Of a stretch of DNA of 64,000 nucleotides, positions 9,512-18,370 are shown piece after piece (the stretch's first letter is position 1; each line of letters starts with the position of its first letter). A program made the translations under genes and the position numbers. Below the pieces are notes generated by a model that made no database searches, was not told the origin of the DNA, and saw only the letters and a program-made list of their open reading frames with translations. Origin of the DNA: Bacteroidales bacterium (GTDB lineage Bacteria; Bacteroidota; Bacteroidia; Bacteroidales; F082); contig JASBYY010000001.1 in assembly GCA_029983675.1 (NCBI GenBank), positions 77,549-141,548 on the forward strand, given 5' to 3'.

Positions 9512-9769
9512 ATGATAAGAAGACGTATTACCCTATTTTTGTTATTCGCTATCTTCTTGATGGCAAATACCTTGTCGGCTCAGGATGCTGTTGCACGTTT
9601 GAAGAAATCCTATCCTTATGTTATGCAGGAATATGGGAAGAGAATGTCGGCGTTAAAAACTGATTACATCATTGCCATTGATGTTTCGGCGACAATGGAG
9701 AATCATAAAGGGGAAGTGGTCCCTGCGTTGACGCGCTTTTTTGAAAAAAAACTCCGATTTCCTCGATAA
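9512..9769 (+). pseudogene. truncated secreted VWA-domain protein
   Basis: An 85-codon remnant: signal peptide (residues 1-23, ending NTLSAQ), a short linker, then the first strand of a von Willebrand A domain with a DVSATM motif in the position of DxSxS (about residues 54-59). The frame reaches FFEK and then runs into AT-rich sequence leading to a decayed transposase, with a stop 6 codons later. The rest of the VWA domain is absent. I interpret it as a gene cut by an insertion near 9745. It could also have been a lipoprotein or T9SS-type cargo; the missing end prevents a decision. Confidence 0.65.
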
Positions 9770-9937
9770 TTGTTGTATTTTTGCTGTGTGACATGACGGA
9801 TGTTTATTTGTTATATTTTCACAACAAAAATACTGATTTTCAGTTAACTATACAACATGTCATGTCACTTTTTTATTTTTTTCCGCTCATTTTCAATGGG
9901 TTATTTTAACTTGCGAAACTTGAATTAATTAAATGCT
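9745..9937. mobile_element. probable left end of decayed IS element
   Basis: AT-rich, non-coding sequence between the VWA break and the transposase remnant. It contains a -7-like TATTTTTG and an imperfect dyad built on CATGACGGATGT/ACATGTCATG. I could not define the terminal inverted repeat with certainty. Confidence 0.35.
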
Positions 9938-10675
9938 CAATGTTTAGCGGACAGTAATAAATACAAATACATTATCGGCGCAAGGATCAAGAATGAGCCC
10001 GACGAGGTAAGGCAATGGATATTCTCCCTGGAGAAGCGGGACGGGGCGTTTTATGAGCGGGCCAAGGGCCATGCGAGGCTTATTGTCGGTTATTCGGAAA
10101 GCCGCGCGAAGAAAGACCGTTACAACAGGAACAAGGGTGTCAGACGTCTGGAAAAGGACTACAAAAGCGGGAAGATAGCCAAGGAGAACATCAATAAAAG
10201 GGGGTATAACAAGTTTTTGGAGCTCTCCAACAATGTGGAGGTGACCATCAATCGGGAGATGATAAGGGAAGACGAACAATGGGACGGATTAAAAGGGTAT
10301 GTCACCAATACGGACCTTCCTGCCGGCGAGGTTTACGAACAATACAACGGTCTCTGGGTCATTGAGCGTGCCTATAGGGTGACAAAGGGCACCCTTGAAA
10401 TGTGTCCCATGTTTCATTTCACACCCAAGCGCATAGAGGCCCACGTGTGCATCTGCTTTGTGGCTCATAAAGTGTACAAGGAGCTGGAAAGGATACTTAG
10501 GCTGGGCAATATCGGTTTGAGCGTGGATAAAGTGCTGGATATTGCGAGAACTGTCACGACAATCAAGGTCAGGCTACCCAAAAGCAACAGGACGATGACA
10601 AGAACAATGCTACTGACAAAAAAGCACAAATCGATAGCTGCTTTATTTGATGAGAATTTTTGGGAAAATTTCTAG
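9938..10675 (+). pseudogene. IS1634-like transposase, C-terminal fragment
   Basis: An open frame with no plausible start runs from about 9929 to the stop at 10675. It encodes the C-terminal half of an IS4/IS1634-group DDE transposase: YIIGARIKNE near its start, basic central region (SRAKKDRYNRNKG), then the family signature around the catalytic Glu (GLWVIERAYRVTKGTLEM) and FHFTPKRIEAHVCICFVA. The usual N-terminal half, with the first two catalytic Asp residues, is missing, and the frame begins abruptly. Inactive by itself. GC content is higher than that of the neighbours, consistent with foreign origin. Confidence 0.75.
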
Positions 10676-11099
10676 GGTATCCCAGTGTCGAAGTCAGGAC
10701 GCAAACAAAGCCAACCCTTTCTTTCACCGGGTAGGGTGCGGTGGGCGGACCCAACGGGGAGGGGCGTTTGCCCAAGGGGAAGACCAAGTGTTTGATTATC
10801 ACGGAGGGGCGTTTGCGTTTGCTTTTGATAAAAAGCACTACCCGACATAAGACGATGTTTTTGCGGGGCGACAGAACTCGTTGCAAGGTGACAAGGATAA
10901 ATCAAATTCATATTGAACTTTCACTGCGTCTATGGCGTGCCCCATTCGGGGAAATAAAAATCTCTAGGTCGCAGCCGTCACATTGGGTTTCGGCAAACCG
11001 GTGAACAGCAAGGAGCCCGGCTTGTTGAGGGTGAAGGTCAGGCAGGGGGGGATGCGTTTGTGATGGCTGTGTCTGATGTCTCCGATGACCAGGTAACCG
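10676..11099. other. GC-rich remnant region
   Basis: No intact gene. Base composition differs from the rest of the window (G-rich runs such as GGGGAGGGGCG). On the minus strand an open frame from 11137 to the stop at 10964 reads like the end of a real protein (YILDGYLVIGDIRHSHHKR, then LTFTLNKPGSLLFTGLPKPN); it overlaps the ATPase 3' end and I do not recognise it. Likely debris from an earlier insertion. Confidence 0.4.
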
Positions 11100-12437
11100 T
11101 CAAGGATGTATGCAATTTGCTGCTTCGGCTCGGCGATTCAGGTCTCTTGCAAAGGAGCAGATGCCATACAACGGCATGTCGATGATCATCCCGCCTTCAT
11201 GCGCTGGCTTGTCCGAAAAGCGATACCCCTTTTCGCCGGACGTTTTCTTCAGATAATTGACCATGCTCTTGGCCGTGAGGTTTCTACCGCCTTTTACCTC
11301 AATGGGCACAAGTTTGTCAGCTTCAACGACGAAGTCAATCTTAGCCGTGGATGTGTCGTTGCTATAATAAAAGATCTTGTCTTCATAATTTGCCTTTAGT
11401 TGCTGATGGACGAAAGTCTCCGTGAAAGCGCCTTTGTATTCTGTGAAAATGTTGTCGTTCATCACCACATCCTTGGCGTTGACACCCATCATGGCACCAA
11501 GCAGGCCGCAATCGAGAGGGAAAAGCTTGAAGGAACCTTCTTCGTGATAAAACCCTGCAGGTTGTTTCATTTCAGTCAATCTGGTGACCTTCACTGCGAG
11601 GCCGGCATCTTCCAGCCATCCAACAGACGTTTCATAGTCTCTGGCCCTTGCCGATGGCTTGATGGCGTTGAAAATGAATTTCTTGTTTTCTTTGGCAATC
11701 TGCGACGGAAGTGTTTTCCAAATGAGCGAAATCTTGAATGTCATTTCTTCCGATGACACATGTTTTGAAAAGTCCTTGGAATAACCACTGAGGATGGCAT
11801 TTTGCCTGCGGCGGGCGGCAATGTAGGAGTGTTCTTTGGCGAAATCCTTCACCGCTTCGGGCAAGCCGCCAACAAAGAAATAATTCTTCAGCCAGTCGTT
11901 GAGTTGGTCATGGAAAGGAGCGTAAGAATTTGCGTCTCCATCCTTAATGAGGTCGGCGAGGTGCGTTTCCCCCATGCCCCAGAGAAACTCCTCGAAATCC
12001 ATGGGAAACATCATGAGTTCATCGACCTTGCCCACGGGATACGACACGCCCTCGTGCATGGTCACGCCAAGAAGCGAACCCGCCACGATGACATCAAGTT
12101 CGGGAATACGCTCGTTGAAAGACTTTAGCGCCGGCAACATCTTCACGGCCTCTTGCACTTCATCGACAAACACCAGCGTGCGACCTGGCACAATGTCCTT
12201 GCCAACAAAGGCTTTCAATCCCTGAAGAATGCGAACAGCATCTGCGTCTCTTTCCACAAGTTCACGCATCGCATTGCCTTCCAAACAGTTGACATATGCA
12301 AAATCCTGATATTCTGTTTTGCCAAATTCCGTCACAATCCATGTCTTTCCCACTTGTCGGGCACCGTTCAACACAAGTGGCTTGTGATCGGAATCCTGTT
12401 TCCATGACAGCAGTTTTTCGTAGATTTTTCTTCGCAT
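11100..12437 (-). CDS. AAA_14/DUF4143 family ATPase
   Basis: About 445 residues. Walker A is GARQVGKT (about residues 25-32), Walker B is in TLVFVDEVQEA (about 95-105), and GSLLGV fits the sensor region. The C-terminal half has the DUF4143 nuclease-like pattern, ending with DFVVEADKLVPIEVKGG, a PD-(D/E)xK-like E-V-K motif. Such ATPases are common, often mobile or variable genes with no settled role. Start at 12437 is chosen because a promoter lies at 12464-12491, excluding the longer frame to 12491. The last residues (NRRAEAANCIHP) run into foreign sequence, so the native C-terminus may be altered. Three palindromic repeats precede the promoter. Confidence 0.85.
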   Translation of the reverse strand: MRRKIYEKLLSWKQDSDHKPLVLNGARQVGKTWIVTEFGKTEYQDFAYVNCLEGNAMRELVERDADAVRILQGLKAFVGKDIVPGRTLVFVDEVQEAVKMLPALKSFNERIPELDVIVAGSLLGVTMHEGVSYPVGKVDELMMFPMDFEEFLWGMGETHLADLIKDGDANSYAPFHDQLNDWLKNYFFVGGLPEAVKDFAKEHSYIAARRRQNAILSGYSKDFSKHVSSEEMTFKISLIWKTLPSQIAKENKKFIFNAIKPSARARDYETSVGWLEDAGLAVKVTRLTEMKQPAGFYHEEGSFKLFPLDCGLLGAMMGVNAKDVVMNDNIFTEYKGAFTETFVHQQLKANYEDKIFYYSNDTSTAKIDFVVEADKLVPIEVKGGRNLTAKSMVNYLKKTSGEKGYRFSDKPAHEGGMIIDMPLYGICSFARDLNRRAEAANCIHP

Positions 12438-12463
12438 TTTTACCAATATTTCTTGAATCGCTG

Positions 12464-12491
12464 CAAAAATACTATTTTCAACGATATACAA
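12464..12491 (-). promoter_or_regulatory. promoter of the 12437 ATPase gene
   Basis: On the minus strand: TTG (complement of 12489-12491), 17 nt, TATTTTTG (complement of 12464-12471), about 27 nt before the ATG at 12437. Confidence 0.5.
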
Positions 12492-12498
12492 TCATGTC

Positions 12499-12579
12499 TT
12501 CACAAAATTTTGTGTAAAAACACCACTTTACTTCACATAATTTTGCACTTTTTGAATAAATGTTTCACAAAATTTTGAG
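12499..12579. promoter_or_regulatory. three phased palindromic operator-like repeats
   Basis: Three copies of a palindromic unit close to TTCACAAAATTTTGTG start at 12499, 12532 and 12564, spaced 33 and 32 bp (three helical turns). The first has a perfect CACAAAATTTTGTG core; the others are degenerate on one side. They lie immediately upstream of the ATPase promoter, as expected for binding of a regulator or of the ATPase itself. Confidence 0.55.
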
Positions 12580-12596
12580 CAAAAAGAACATGATCT

Positions 12597-12700
12597 ATCC
12601 GAAAACGAAGAAAAAGATTCGAATAATGGAATAATAGCTTTGTCGTAAGAATTAACTACGCTGAATGCACAGCATTTCAAAATAGTTTCTTACTGTTCCA
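12597..12700. repeat. sequence matching the flanks of MITE copy 1
   Basis: CCGAAAACGAAGAAAAAGAT and the following TCGAATAA match the left flank at about 428-455. ATAATAG, then CTTTGTCGTAAGAATT and TTTCAAAATAGTTTCTT match the right flank after 643. No 190-bp element lies between them here, so this looks like an empty version of the same repeat. Confidence 0.5.
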
Positions 12701-13520
12701 GAAACCTTTCCGTCAGTGTAATGGCTTCTTTGGCTTTCTTTACGTCGTGAACGCGGAGGATGTCGGCGCCGTTGAGTAGGGCTATGGTGTTCAGCACGGT
12801 TGTGCCGTTTTCCGCTTCTTGTGGCATTGTTTGTAATATTTTGAATATTAAAGATTTACGTGATATTCCGATGAGTATTGGAAACCCATTCAGACGATAG
12901 CGGTTCAAATCTCCCAGCAAGCGGTAGTTGGAAGGGATGCTTTTCCCGAATCCGATACCCGGATCTAAGATAATTTGTTGCGATCCATAAGGCTGCAATT
13001 GGGAGTACTGCTGTTCGAAAAAGTCCATGACAGTTTGGTGGATGTCGCCTTCTAAGGCGTTGTTATGTATGGTTTCGGGTGTCCCGATGCAGTGCATCAT
13101 GATGTAGGGAATATGGTTGGTGCCGATATAGGGCAGCATTTGGTCGTCAAATAGTCCGCCCGAAATGTCATTGATGATATCAGCACCTTCGGCAATGCAC
13201 GGTTCGGCAACGGCGGCGCGGAAGGTGTCAATGGAAAGCAGTGCTTCCGGAAAACGCTTGTGTATGGCTTTGACGATAGGCAACAGCCTGTCAAGCTCTT
13301 CCCGCTCCGTTGCGATAGGGTTGTTGGGGCGGGTGGAGCAGCCTCCGATGTCAATCATGTCGGCACCGGCAAGCAGCATGTCCTCGCAATGGCGCAATGC
13401 GGCATCCATGTTGTTGAAGCAACCCCCGTCGGAAAACGAATCAGGGGTGAGGTTGAGAATGCCCATCACCGCAGGATGGTCGAAAATGTGCTGTCGATTT
13501 TTTATTTCAAGAGAAAACAT
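12690..13520 (-). CDS. folP: dihydropteroate synthase
   Basis: About 276 residues. It joins p-aminobenzoate to the pterin pyrophosphate in folate synthesis. Motifs: MGILNLTPDSFSDGG near residue 19, DMIDIGGCSTRP, DIINDISGG, ILDPGIGFGKS, IGISRKS and the C-terminal RVHDV. The start at 13520 (MFSLEIKN) gives the usual length; the longer frame to 13553 adds a non-conserved extension. It points away from the DUF1599 gene at 13633. The expected downstream partner cdaA lies beyond the inserted segment. Confidence 0.93.
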   Translation of the reverse strand: MFSLEIKNRQHIFDHPAVMGILNLTPDSFSDGGCFNNMDAALRHCEDMLLAGADMIDIGGCSTRPNNPIATEREELDRLLPIVKAIHKRFPEALLSIDTFRAAVAEPCIAEGADIINDISGGLFDDQMLPYIGTNHIPYIMMHCIGTPETIHNNALEGDIHQTVMDFFEQQYSQLQPYGSQQIILDPGIGFGKSIPSNYRLLGDLNRYRLNGFPILIGISRKSLIFKILQTMPQEAENGTTVLNTIALLNGADILRVHDVKKAKEAITLTERFLEQ

Positions 13521-13632
13521 GAGTCGTTGATTTTTAATAATATCCGTCGGCAAACCTCATCTTTGTGCGAAAATTACCGATAGGATTGTCAAAAAACAGT
13601 AATTTTGCAAAAATACGAATTAGTCGCACACC

Positions 13633-14178
13633 ATGGATACCAACACCCAATTTCATGCGGTTGTAAAGCGTTGCCGCAAGTTGTTCAACGACAAAATGAA
13701 GGATTACGGTCCGGCATGGCGCATCCTTCGCACGCCATCCATTACCGATCAGATTTATATCAAGGCGAACCGCATCAGGACTTTGCAAACCAAGCCTGAA
13801 CACCTTGTCGATGAAGGTGTGGAACCAGAGTTTGTCGGTATTGTCAATTACTCGGCGATGGCCATCATTCAGTTGCGGTTGGGGGTGGTGGAACAACCCG
13901 ACCTCTCGGAAGAAGAGGCGGCACGGTGGTACGACACGGTGCTGAACGAAGCCTTTGAGCTTATGATGTGCAAAAACCACGATTATGATGAGGCGTGGCG
14001 TTCCATGCGCCTTAGCTCGATTACGGATTTGATCCTGATGAAGATTCTGCGGGTGAAATCTATTGAAGACAACCAAGGCGAAACCCTTATTTCGGAAGGA
14101 TTGGATGCCAACTACTACGACATGATCAACTATGCCGTGTTTGCGCTGATTTTGCTGTCGGAGGGTGCGAAAAAATGA
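13633..14178 (+). CDS. DUF1599 domain protein with internal duplication
   Basis: A 181-residue protein of the DUF1599 (nucleotide modification associated) family; biochemical function is not established. The sequence is a tandem repeat of one unit: DYGPAWRILRTPSITDQIYI near residue 24 and DYDEAWRSMRLSSITDLILM near residue 117, each followed by a basic R-I/V-K/R segment and an NY-A helix. A -7-like TAATTTTG sits at 13600-13607. It is divergent from folP and overlaps the next gene by ATGA, indicating a translationally coupled operon. Confidence 0.85.
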   Translation: MDTNTQFHAVVKRCRKLFNDKMKDYGPAWRILRTPSITDQIYIKANRIRTLQTKPEHLVDEGVEPEFVGIVNYSAMAIIQLRLGVVEQPDLSEEEAARWYDTVLNEAFELMMCKNHDYDEAWRSMRLSSITDLILMKILRVKSIEDNQGETLISEGLDANYYDMINYAVFALILLSEGAKK

Positions 14179-15425
14179 GAAAGGCCTGTCTGATGTTATG
14201 TTGGCTCAACATTGGAGTTGCCATCGCCATGGCGATAGGCATTGCCTTTGTCCCTGCATTCTCGCTGTGGTTCCTAATCGTATTGATCCTGAACTTGTTA
14301 TTGTCGTTTTGCTGTCGCCGCAGTTGTTCAAAACCGGCTTTGACGGTTTCGCGTATTCTTGTGGGGGCACTCTTTGTCTTCAGTAGCCTCATGAAAGGAG
14401 TCGATCCGTTGGGGACAAAATACAAGATTCTCGACTATCTGGCAGCTTACAACTTGCAGTGGTTCAATGATATTGCCCTGATTCTTGCCGTTGTGTTGAT
14501 TCTGGCGGAGTTTATCGTCGGTATCTGCTTGTTGACCAAGATATTTCCTCGCCTCGCCATACTCGGTGCTGCAATCCTGATGCTGTTTTTCACCATCACC
14601 ACATTGTTTGATGCGCTATATAACGTTGTTCCCGATTGCGGCTGCTTTGGCACGGCGATCAAGATGAGCAACTGGCAGACCTTTTATAAAAACCTTGTCA
14701 TCGATGTGCCTTTGCTGCTTTTGATTTTGAATAACAGACAACTGAAAAACCGCTTGACTTGGCGAGGGCAATTCCTCATCGGGTTCCTTTATGCAACAGT
14801 GTTTCTTTGCTTTGAAATATACAACTACCGTCATCTTCCCGTCCTTGACTTCATGAATTGGAAAGTGGGAAAGCAAATGCGCCAAGAGCCGCAGAGCGAG
14901 CAACGTATCTATTTGACATATAGAAATAAAGCCAGCGGAGCAACGCAGGAGTTTCTGTCGCCCAATTATCCATGGAGCGATTCGGTATGGATGAGTCAGT
15001 GGGAGTTTGTGGACCAAAGGACGGAAGGCGGGGCGGATATGCTGGGTTTTTCCGCACAGGATGAATATGGTAACGATGTGACCGAAATGTTGCTGGAGAC
15101 GGAGCATCTGTTTGTGTTTACCTCGCACGACATGTCGAAAATAATGGTAGATGAGTGGAATAAGATTGCGGCCATCACAGCCGCTGCCGACCGAAATGGC
15201 TATTATGTCGTATGGGTCACGGCAACGGCACCCAATGATGTGGCAAGGCTGCGGCACGAACACCCGTATTTGTATGAGGTATATTATGGCGATGCGCTGG
15301 AAATCAAGACGATAGTTCGGTTTAATCCGGGACTGATTTTGCTGGATAAGGGTTTGGTTATCGACAAATGGAGTGCCATTGATTTTCCGCAAGGTAAGAA
15401 ACTCGAAAAAATACTTCTCAACTGA
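14175..15425 (+). CDS. BT_3928-type DoxX-like membrane protein
   Basis: A 416-residue protein. Several N-terminal membrane helices (up to about residue 230) contain a DoxX/MauE-like four-helix unit with a CGCFG motif near residue 155, typical of thiol-linked quinone-interacting membrane proteins. The C-terminal ~170 residues form a soluble domain with thioredoxin-like pattern (LLETEHLFVFTSHDMSK, then YYVVWVTATAP) but no CxxC. The architecture fits the Bacteroidetes BT_3928 family. It overlaps the DUF1599 gene by 4 nt and is followed by an ABC permease after 8 nt. Role unknown; envelope redox is an inference. Confidence 0.8.
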   Translation: MRKACLMLCWLNIGVAIAMAIGIAFVPAFSLWFLIVLILNLLLSFCCRRSCSKPALTVSRILVGALFVFSSLMKGVDPLGTKYKILDYLAAYNLQWFNDIALILAVVLILAEFIVGICLLTKIFPRLAILGAAILMLFFTITTLFDALYNVVPDCGCFGTAIKMSNWQTFYKNLVIDVPLLLLILNNRQLKNRLTWRGQFLIGFLYATVFLCFEIYNYRHLPVLDFMNWKVGKQMRQEPQSEQRIYLTYRNKASGATQEFLSPNYPWSDSVWMSQWEFVDQRTEGGADMLGFSAQDEYGNDVTEMLLETEHLFVFTSHDMSKIMVDEWNKIAAITAAADRNGYYVVWVTATAPNDVARLRHEHPYLYEVYYGDALEIKTIVRFNPGLILLDKGLVIDKWSAIDFPQGKKLEKILLN

Positions 15426-15433
15426 CATTGCAC

Positions 15434-16501
15434 ATGGTCGCTTATATCATCAGAAAACTGCTTTATGGTGTCGCGGTGCTTTTCGGGGTTGCGACCTTGG
15501 TTTTTTTCTTATTCAACATACTGCCGGGCGATCCTGCTCAGATGATGTTGGGGCAGCGTGCCGACAAGGAATCGGTCGATGCCATCCGTGAAGAGCTGGG
15601 GCTGAATCAATCGCTTGCAAAACAATATGTCGATTATTTGAACGACCTTGTCCCGCTGTCATTCTACGATATTTCCGATGGTGAAAAACGGCTTGACAGA
15701 CTGCAACCTTATCGCATGATTGCTAAAACCCGCAACACCGCCATCCTGTTAAAAGCGCCTTATCTGCGATCCTCGTACCAAAGCAAACGCGATGTGGCCG
15801 ATGTCTTGAAAGAGGCTTTCCCGAATACATTGCTGTTGGCCGCTGTTTCTATAACCATTGCTTTGATCCTCGGGTTGGCTATTGGCATCCTGTCCGCCGT
15901 GTTCAACACGCGGTTTCTGAACAAGCTGACGTTATTTGTCACCACGATTGGCATGTCGCTGCCATCGTTTTTCGCCGCCATCCTCATGGCATGGGTTTTC
16001 GGCTTTTTGCTCCAACGCTATACGGGACTGAACATGACGGGCAGCCTTTATTCCGTCGATGAATACGGGCGAGGTGAATATCTGAGTTTAGCCAATCTGA
16101 TTCTTCCGGCTCTGACCTTGGGTGTGCGACCGTTGGCGGTAGTGGTTGAGCTGACACGCACCTCATTACTCGAAGCCATGTCAACCGAATATGTTCGTAC
16201 GGCAAGAGCCAAAGGCTTGAAACCGTCGCGGGTCATTGGCGTTCATGCCCTGCGCAACGCCTTGAACCCTGTAGTGACGGCCATTTCTGGCTGGTTCGCC
16301 TCTTTGTTGGCAGGTGCTGTGTTCGTGGAATATGTCTTCGACTGGAAAGGTATCGGGGTGGTGGTGGTCGATGCGCTCGAAAAGTACGATTTTCCGGTCA
16401 TTATGGGCGCAGTGCTCTTGATTGCCGTCATGCTTGTCTTGGTTAATATTGTGGTGGACATTATCTATGGCATCATCGATCCGAGGGTGAGGGTGTCGTA
16501 G
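15434..16501 (+). CDS. DppB-like ABC transporter permease
   Basis: About 355 residues; a peptide/nickel-type binding-protein-dependent permease. The first membrane segment (LLYGVAVLFGVATLVFFLFN) is followed by the family motif ILPGDPAQMMLGQR, a long periplasmic loop, then the core membrane segments with the EAA-type loop YVRTARAKGLKPSRVIGVHALRNALNP. The ATG at 15434 is used; a TTG two codons earlier is unlikely. No DppC, DppD/F ATPase or binding protein is adjacent, so partners must be encoded elsewhere. Confidence 0.88.
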   Translation: MVAYIIRKLLYGVAVLFGVATLVFFLFNILPGDPAQMMLGQRADKESVDAIREELGLNQSLAKQYVDYLNDLVPLSFYDISDGEKRLDRLQPYRMIAKTRNTAILLKAPYLRSSYQSKRDVADVLKEAFPNTLLLAAVSITIALILGLAIGILSAVFNTRFLNKLTLFVTTIGMSLPSFFAAILMAWVFGFLLQRYTGLNMTGSLYSVDEYGRGEYLSLANLILPALTLGVRPLAVVVELTRTSLLEAMSTEYVRTARAKGLKPSRVIGVHALRNALNPVVTAISGWFASLLAGAVFVEYVFDWKGIGVVVVDALEKYDFPVIMGAVLLIAVMLVLVNIVVDIIYGIIDPRVRVS

Positions 16502-16662
16502 AATCTGTTTTCAAAACAGCTTCTCAGTCGAATAGCTATGGATTTCATGACCACGAAACATCATGAACTTTTCCATTATCCATATTTTTCGGGAAATTTC
16601 GTATTTTTGTACTTGTATTATTCATTCGAAATTCAAGAATTAAATTAATAAATCAATAAGTT

Positions 16663-17433
16663 ATGAGAAACAAAATAGTTGCCGGCAACTGGAAGATGAA
16701 CCTTTCTTTCAATGAAGCGCAGGAATTGGTCGATGAACTGCTCGACCGCCTTGAAGAACAGGAGGATTTGAAATGTGAAGTCATTCTGTGTCCGCCTTTT
16801 CCATACTTGGAACTGCTGACGGATTTTGAATTTGACGTGCAGCTTTACAACGTAGGCGCACAAAACTGTGCGGCATACGAAAAAGGAGCTTATACGGGCG
16901 AAGTGTCGCCTTCCATGCTGAAGTCCTTGGATGTGGACTACTGCATTGTGGGACACAGTGAACGCAGGAAATATTTCAATGAAACGGATGCCATGTTGGC
17001 GGAAAAAGTCAACAGGCTGGTGGAGAACGAAATGTCGCCGATTTTCTGTGTAGGAGAACTGCTTGAAGAACGTGAATCGAACCGTCATCTTGAGGTGGTG
17101 CGCCAGCAGGTGGAGCAGGGGCTGTTTCATTTGAACGCCGAGGCTTTTGGTAAGGTGCTGATTGCATACGAACCGGTATGGGCCATCGGAACGGGCAAGA
17201 CCGCCACGCCGGATCAGGCGCAGGAAATGCACGCTTTTATTCGTGATCTTGTGCGCAAGAAATATGGCGACAAAGTGGCCGATAAAATCCGTATTCTTTA
17301 TGGAGGAAGCTGTAATGCGGGCAACGCTACGGCGGTATTTTCGCAGCCCGATGTGGACGGCGGTTTGATTGGCGGAGCTTCGCTAAAAGCGGAAGATTTT
17401 GTCTCGATTTGCATTCAAGCCTCGCAGCTATGA
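16663..17433 (+). CDS. tpiA: triosephosphate isomerase
   Basis: A 256-residue glycolytic enzyme that interconverts dihydroxyacetone phosphate and glyceraldehyde 3-phosphate. Substrate loop NWKMN near residue 10, electrophile His in IVGHSERR (about 100), catalytic Glu in AYEPVWAIGTGKTA (about 170) and the phosphate loop in GGSCNAGN and GLIGGASL. A -7-like TATTTTTG lies at 16602-16609. The stop overlaps the start of prmA (ATGA). Confidence 0.97.
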   Translation: MRNKIVAGNWKMNLSFNEAQELVDELLDRLEEQEDLKCEVILCPPFPYLELLTDFEFDVQLYNVGAQNCAAYEKGAYTGEVSPSMLKSLDVDYCIVGHSERRKYFNETDAMLAEKVNRLVENEMSPIFCVGELLEERESNRHLEVVRQQVEQGLFHLNAEAFGKVLIAYEPVWAIGTGKTATPDQAQEMHAFIRDLVRKKYGDKVADKIRILYGGSCNAGNATAVFSQPDVDGGLIGGASLKAEDFVSICIQASQL

Positions 17434-18260
17434 ATTATGTAGAATACACGTTCTCAGCACCATCGTCGGATGTGCAGCACGATATGCTGGGCGCCATGCT
17501 GAGTGGCATTGGTTTTGAGTCATTTATGGATGAAGCGGATGCGTTCAAGGCCTACTGTCCGGTCAACGTCCGCGACGATGCGGCAGTAGCGGAACTGTTG
17601 CTCGAAGCCGCGTTTTCCGACATAAGTCTGCTCCGAGTTGAAGAATTGCCCGATAAGGACTGGAACGAAGTGTGGGAGGCTTCCTATGCGCCGGTCGTGG
17701 TTGATGAGCGTTGTCGAGTGAGAGCACCATTTCATGAGACGGATCCTATGTTTCGGTACGATTTGGTGATCGAGCCGAAGATGTCGTTCGGAACGGCCAA
17801 CCACGAGACCACGGCGCAGATTATCAAACTGATGCTTGATACTGACTTCCATAACAAAGACGTGCTCGATATGGGCAGCGGAACGGCTGTTTTGGCGATT
17901 TTAGCCAAGAAAACAGGAGCGGCGCGTGTCGTCGCTATCGATAATGACGAGTGGGCCTATCGCAATGCTTTTACCAATGTCACACTGAACGGCATCGATG
18001 ATATTGAAATCGTTTTGGGAGATGCTTTGTCTATCGGCGATGCCCATTACGACATCATCTTGGCCAATATCAACCGCAATATCTTGTTGCGCGACATGAA
18101 GTATTATGTGGAAGCCTTACGCCCCGGCGGACGTATCTTCTTCAGCGGTTTCTATGACGAGGATCTGAACAGCATCGGTGCTGAGGCGCAAAGATTGGGC
18201 CTGCATCTGGAACGCCATTTGAGCCGAAATGGATGGGTGGCCGCCGAGTTTGTGCGCTGA
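17430..18260 (+). CDS. prmA: ribosomal protein L11 methyltransferase
   Basis: About 276 residues; SAM-dependent methylation of ribosomal protein L11. The N-terminal substrate domain (WNEVWEASYAPVVV) is followed by FGTANHETT and the methyltransferase core: VLDMGSGTAVLAI, AIDNDEWA, then ILANINRNIL and the late GGRIFFSGF motif. The start codon at 17430 overlaps the tpiA stop, so the two genes are translationally coupled; the longer frame to 17409 lies inside tpiA. Confidence 0.93.
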   Translation: MNYVEYTFSAPSSDVQHDMLGAMLSGIGFESFMDEADAFKAYCPVNVRDDAAVAELLLEAAFSDISLLRVEELPDKDWNEVWEASYAPVVVDERCRVRAPFHETDPMFRYDLVIEPKMSFGTANHETTAQIIKLMLDTDFHNKDVLDMGSGTAVLAILAKKTGAARVVAIDNDEWAYRNAFTNVTLNGIDDIEIVLGDALSIGDAHYDIILANINRNILLRDMKYYVEALRPGGRIFFSGFYDEDLNSIGAEAQRLGLHLERHLSRNGWVAAEFVR

Positions 18261-18370
18261 ACGGCGGGGTTTTGCAGCATGTTCCGCGCACTTCGCATCT
18301 AAGCAAATTGGTCCAAAGTGTTGACATAACGCTTCTTTCTATTCGTAATCTGCTATTAATCAAATAGAAA

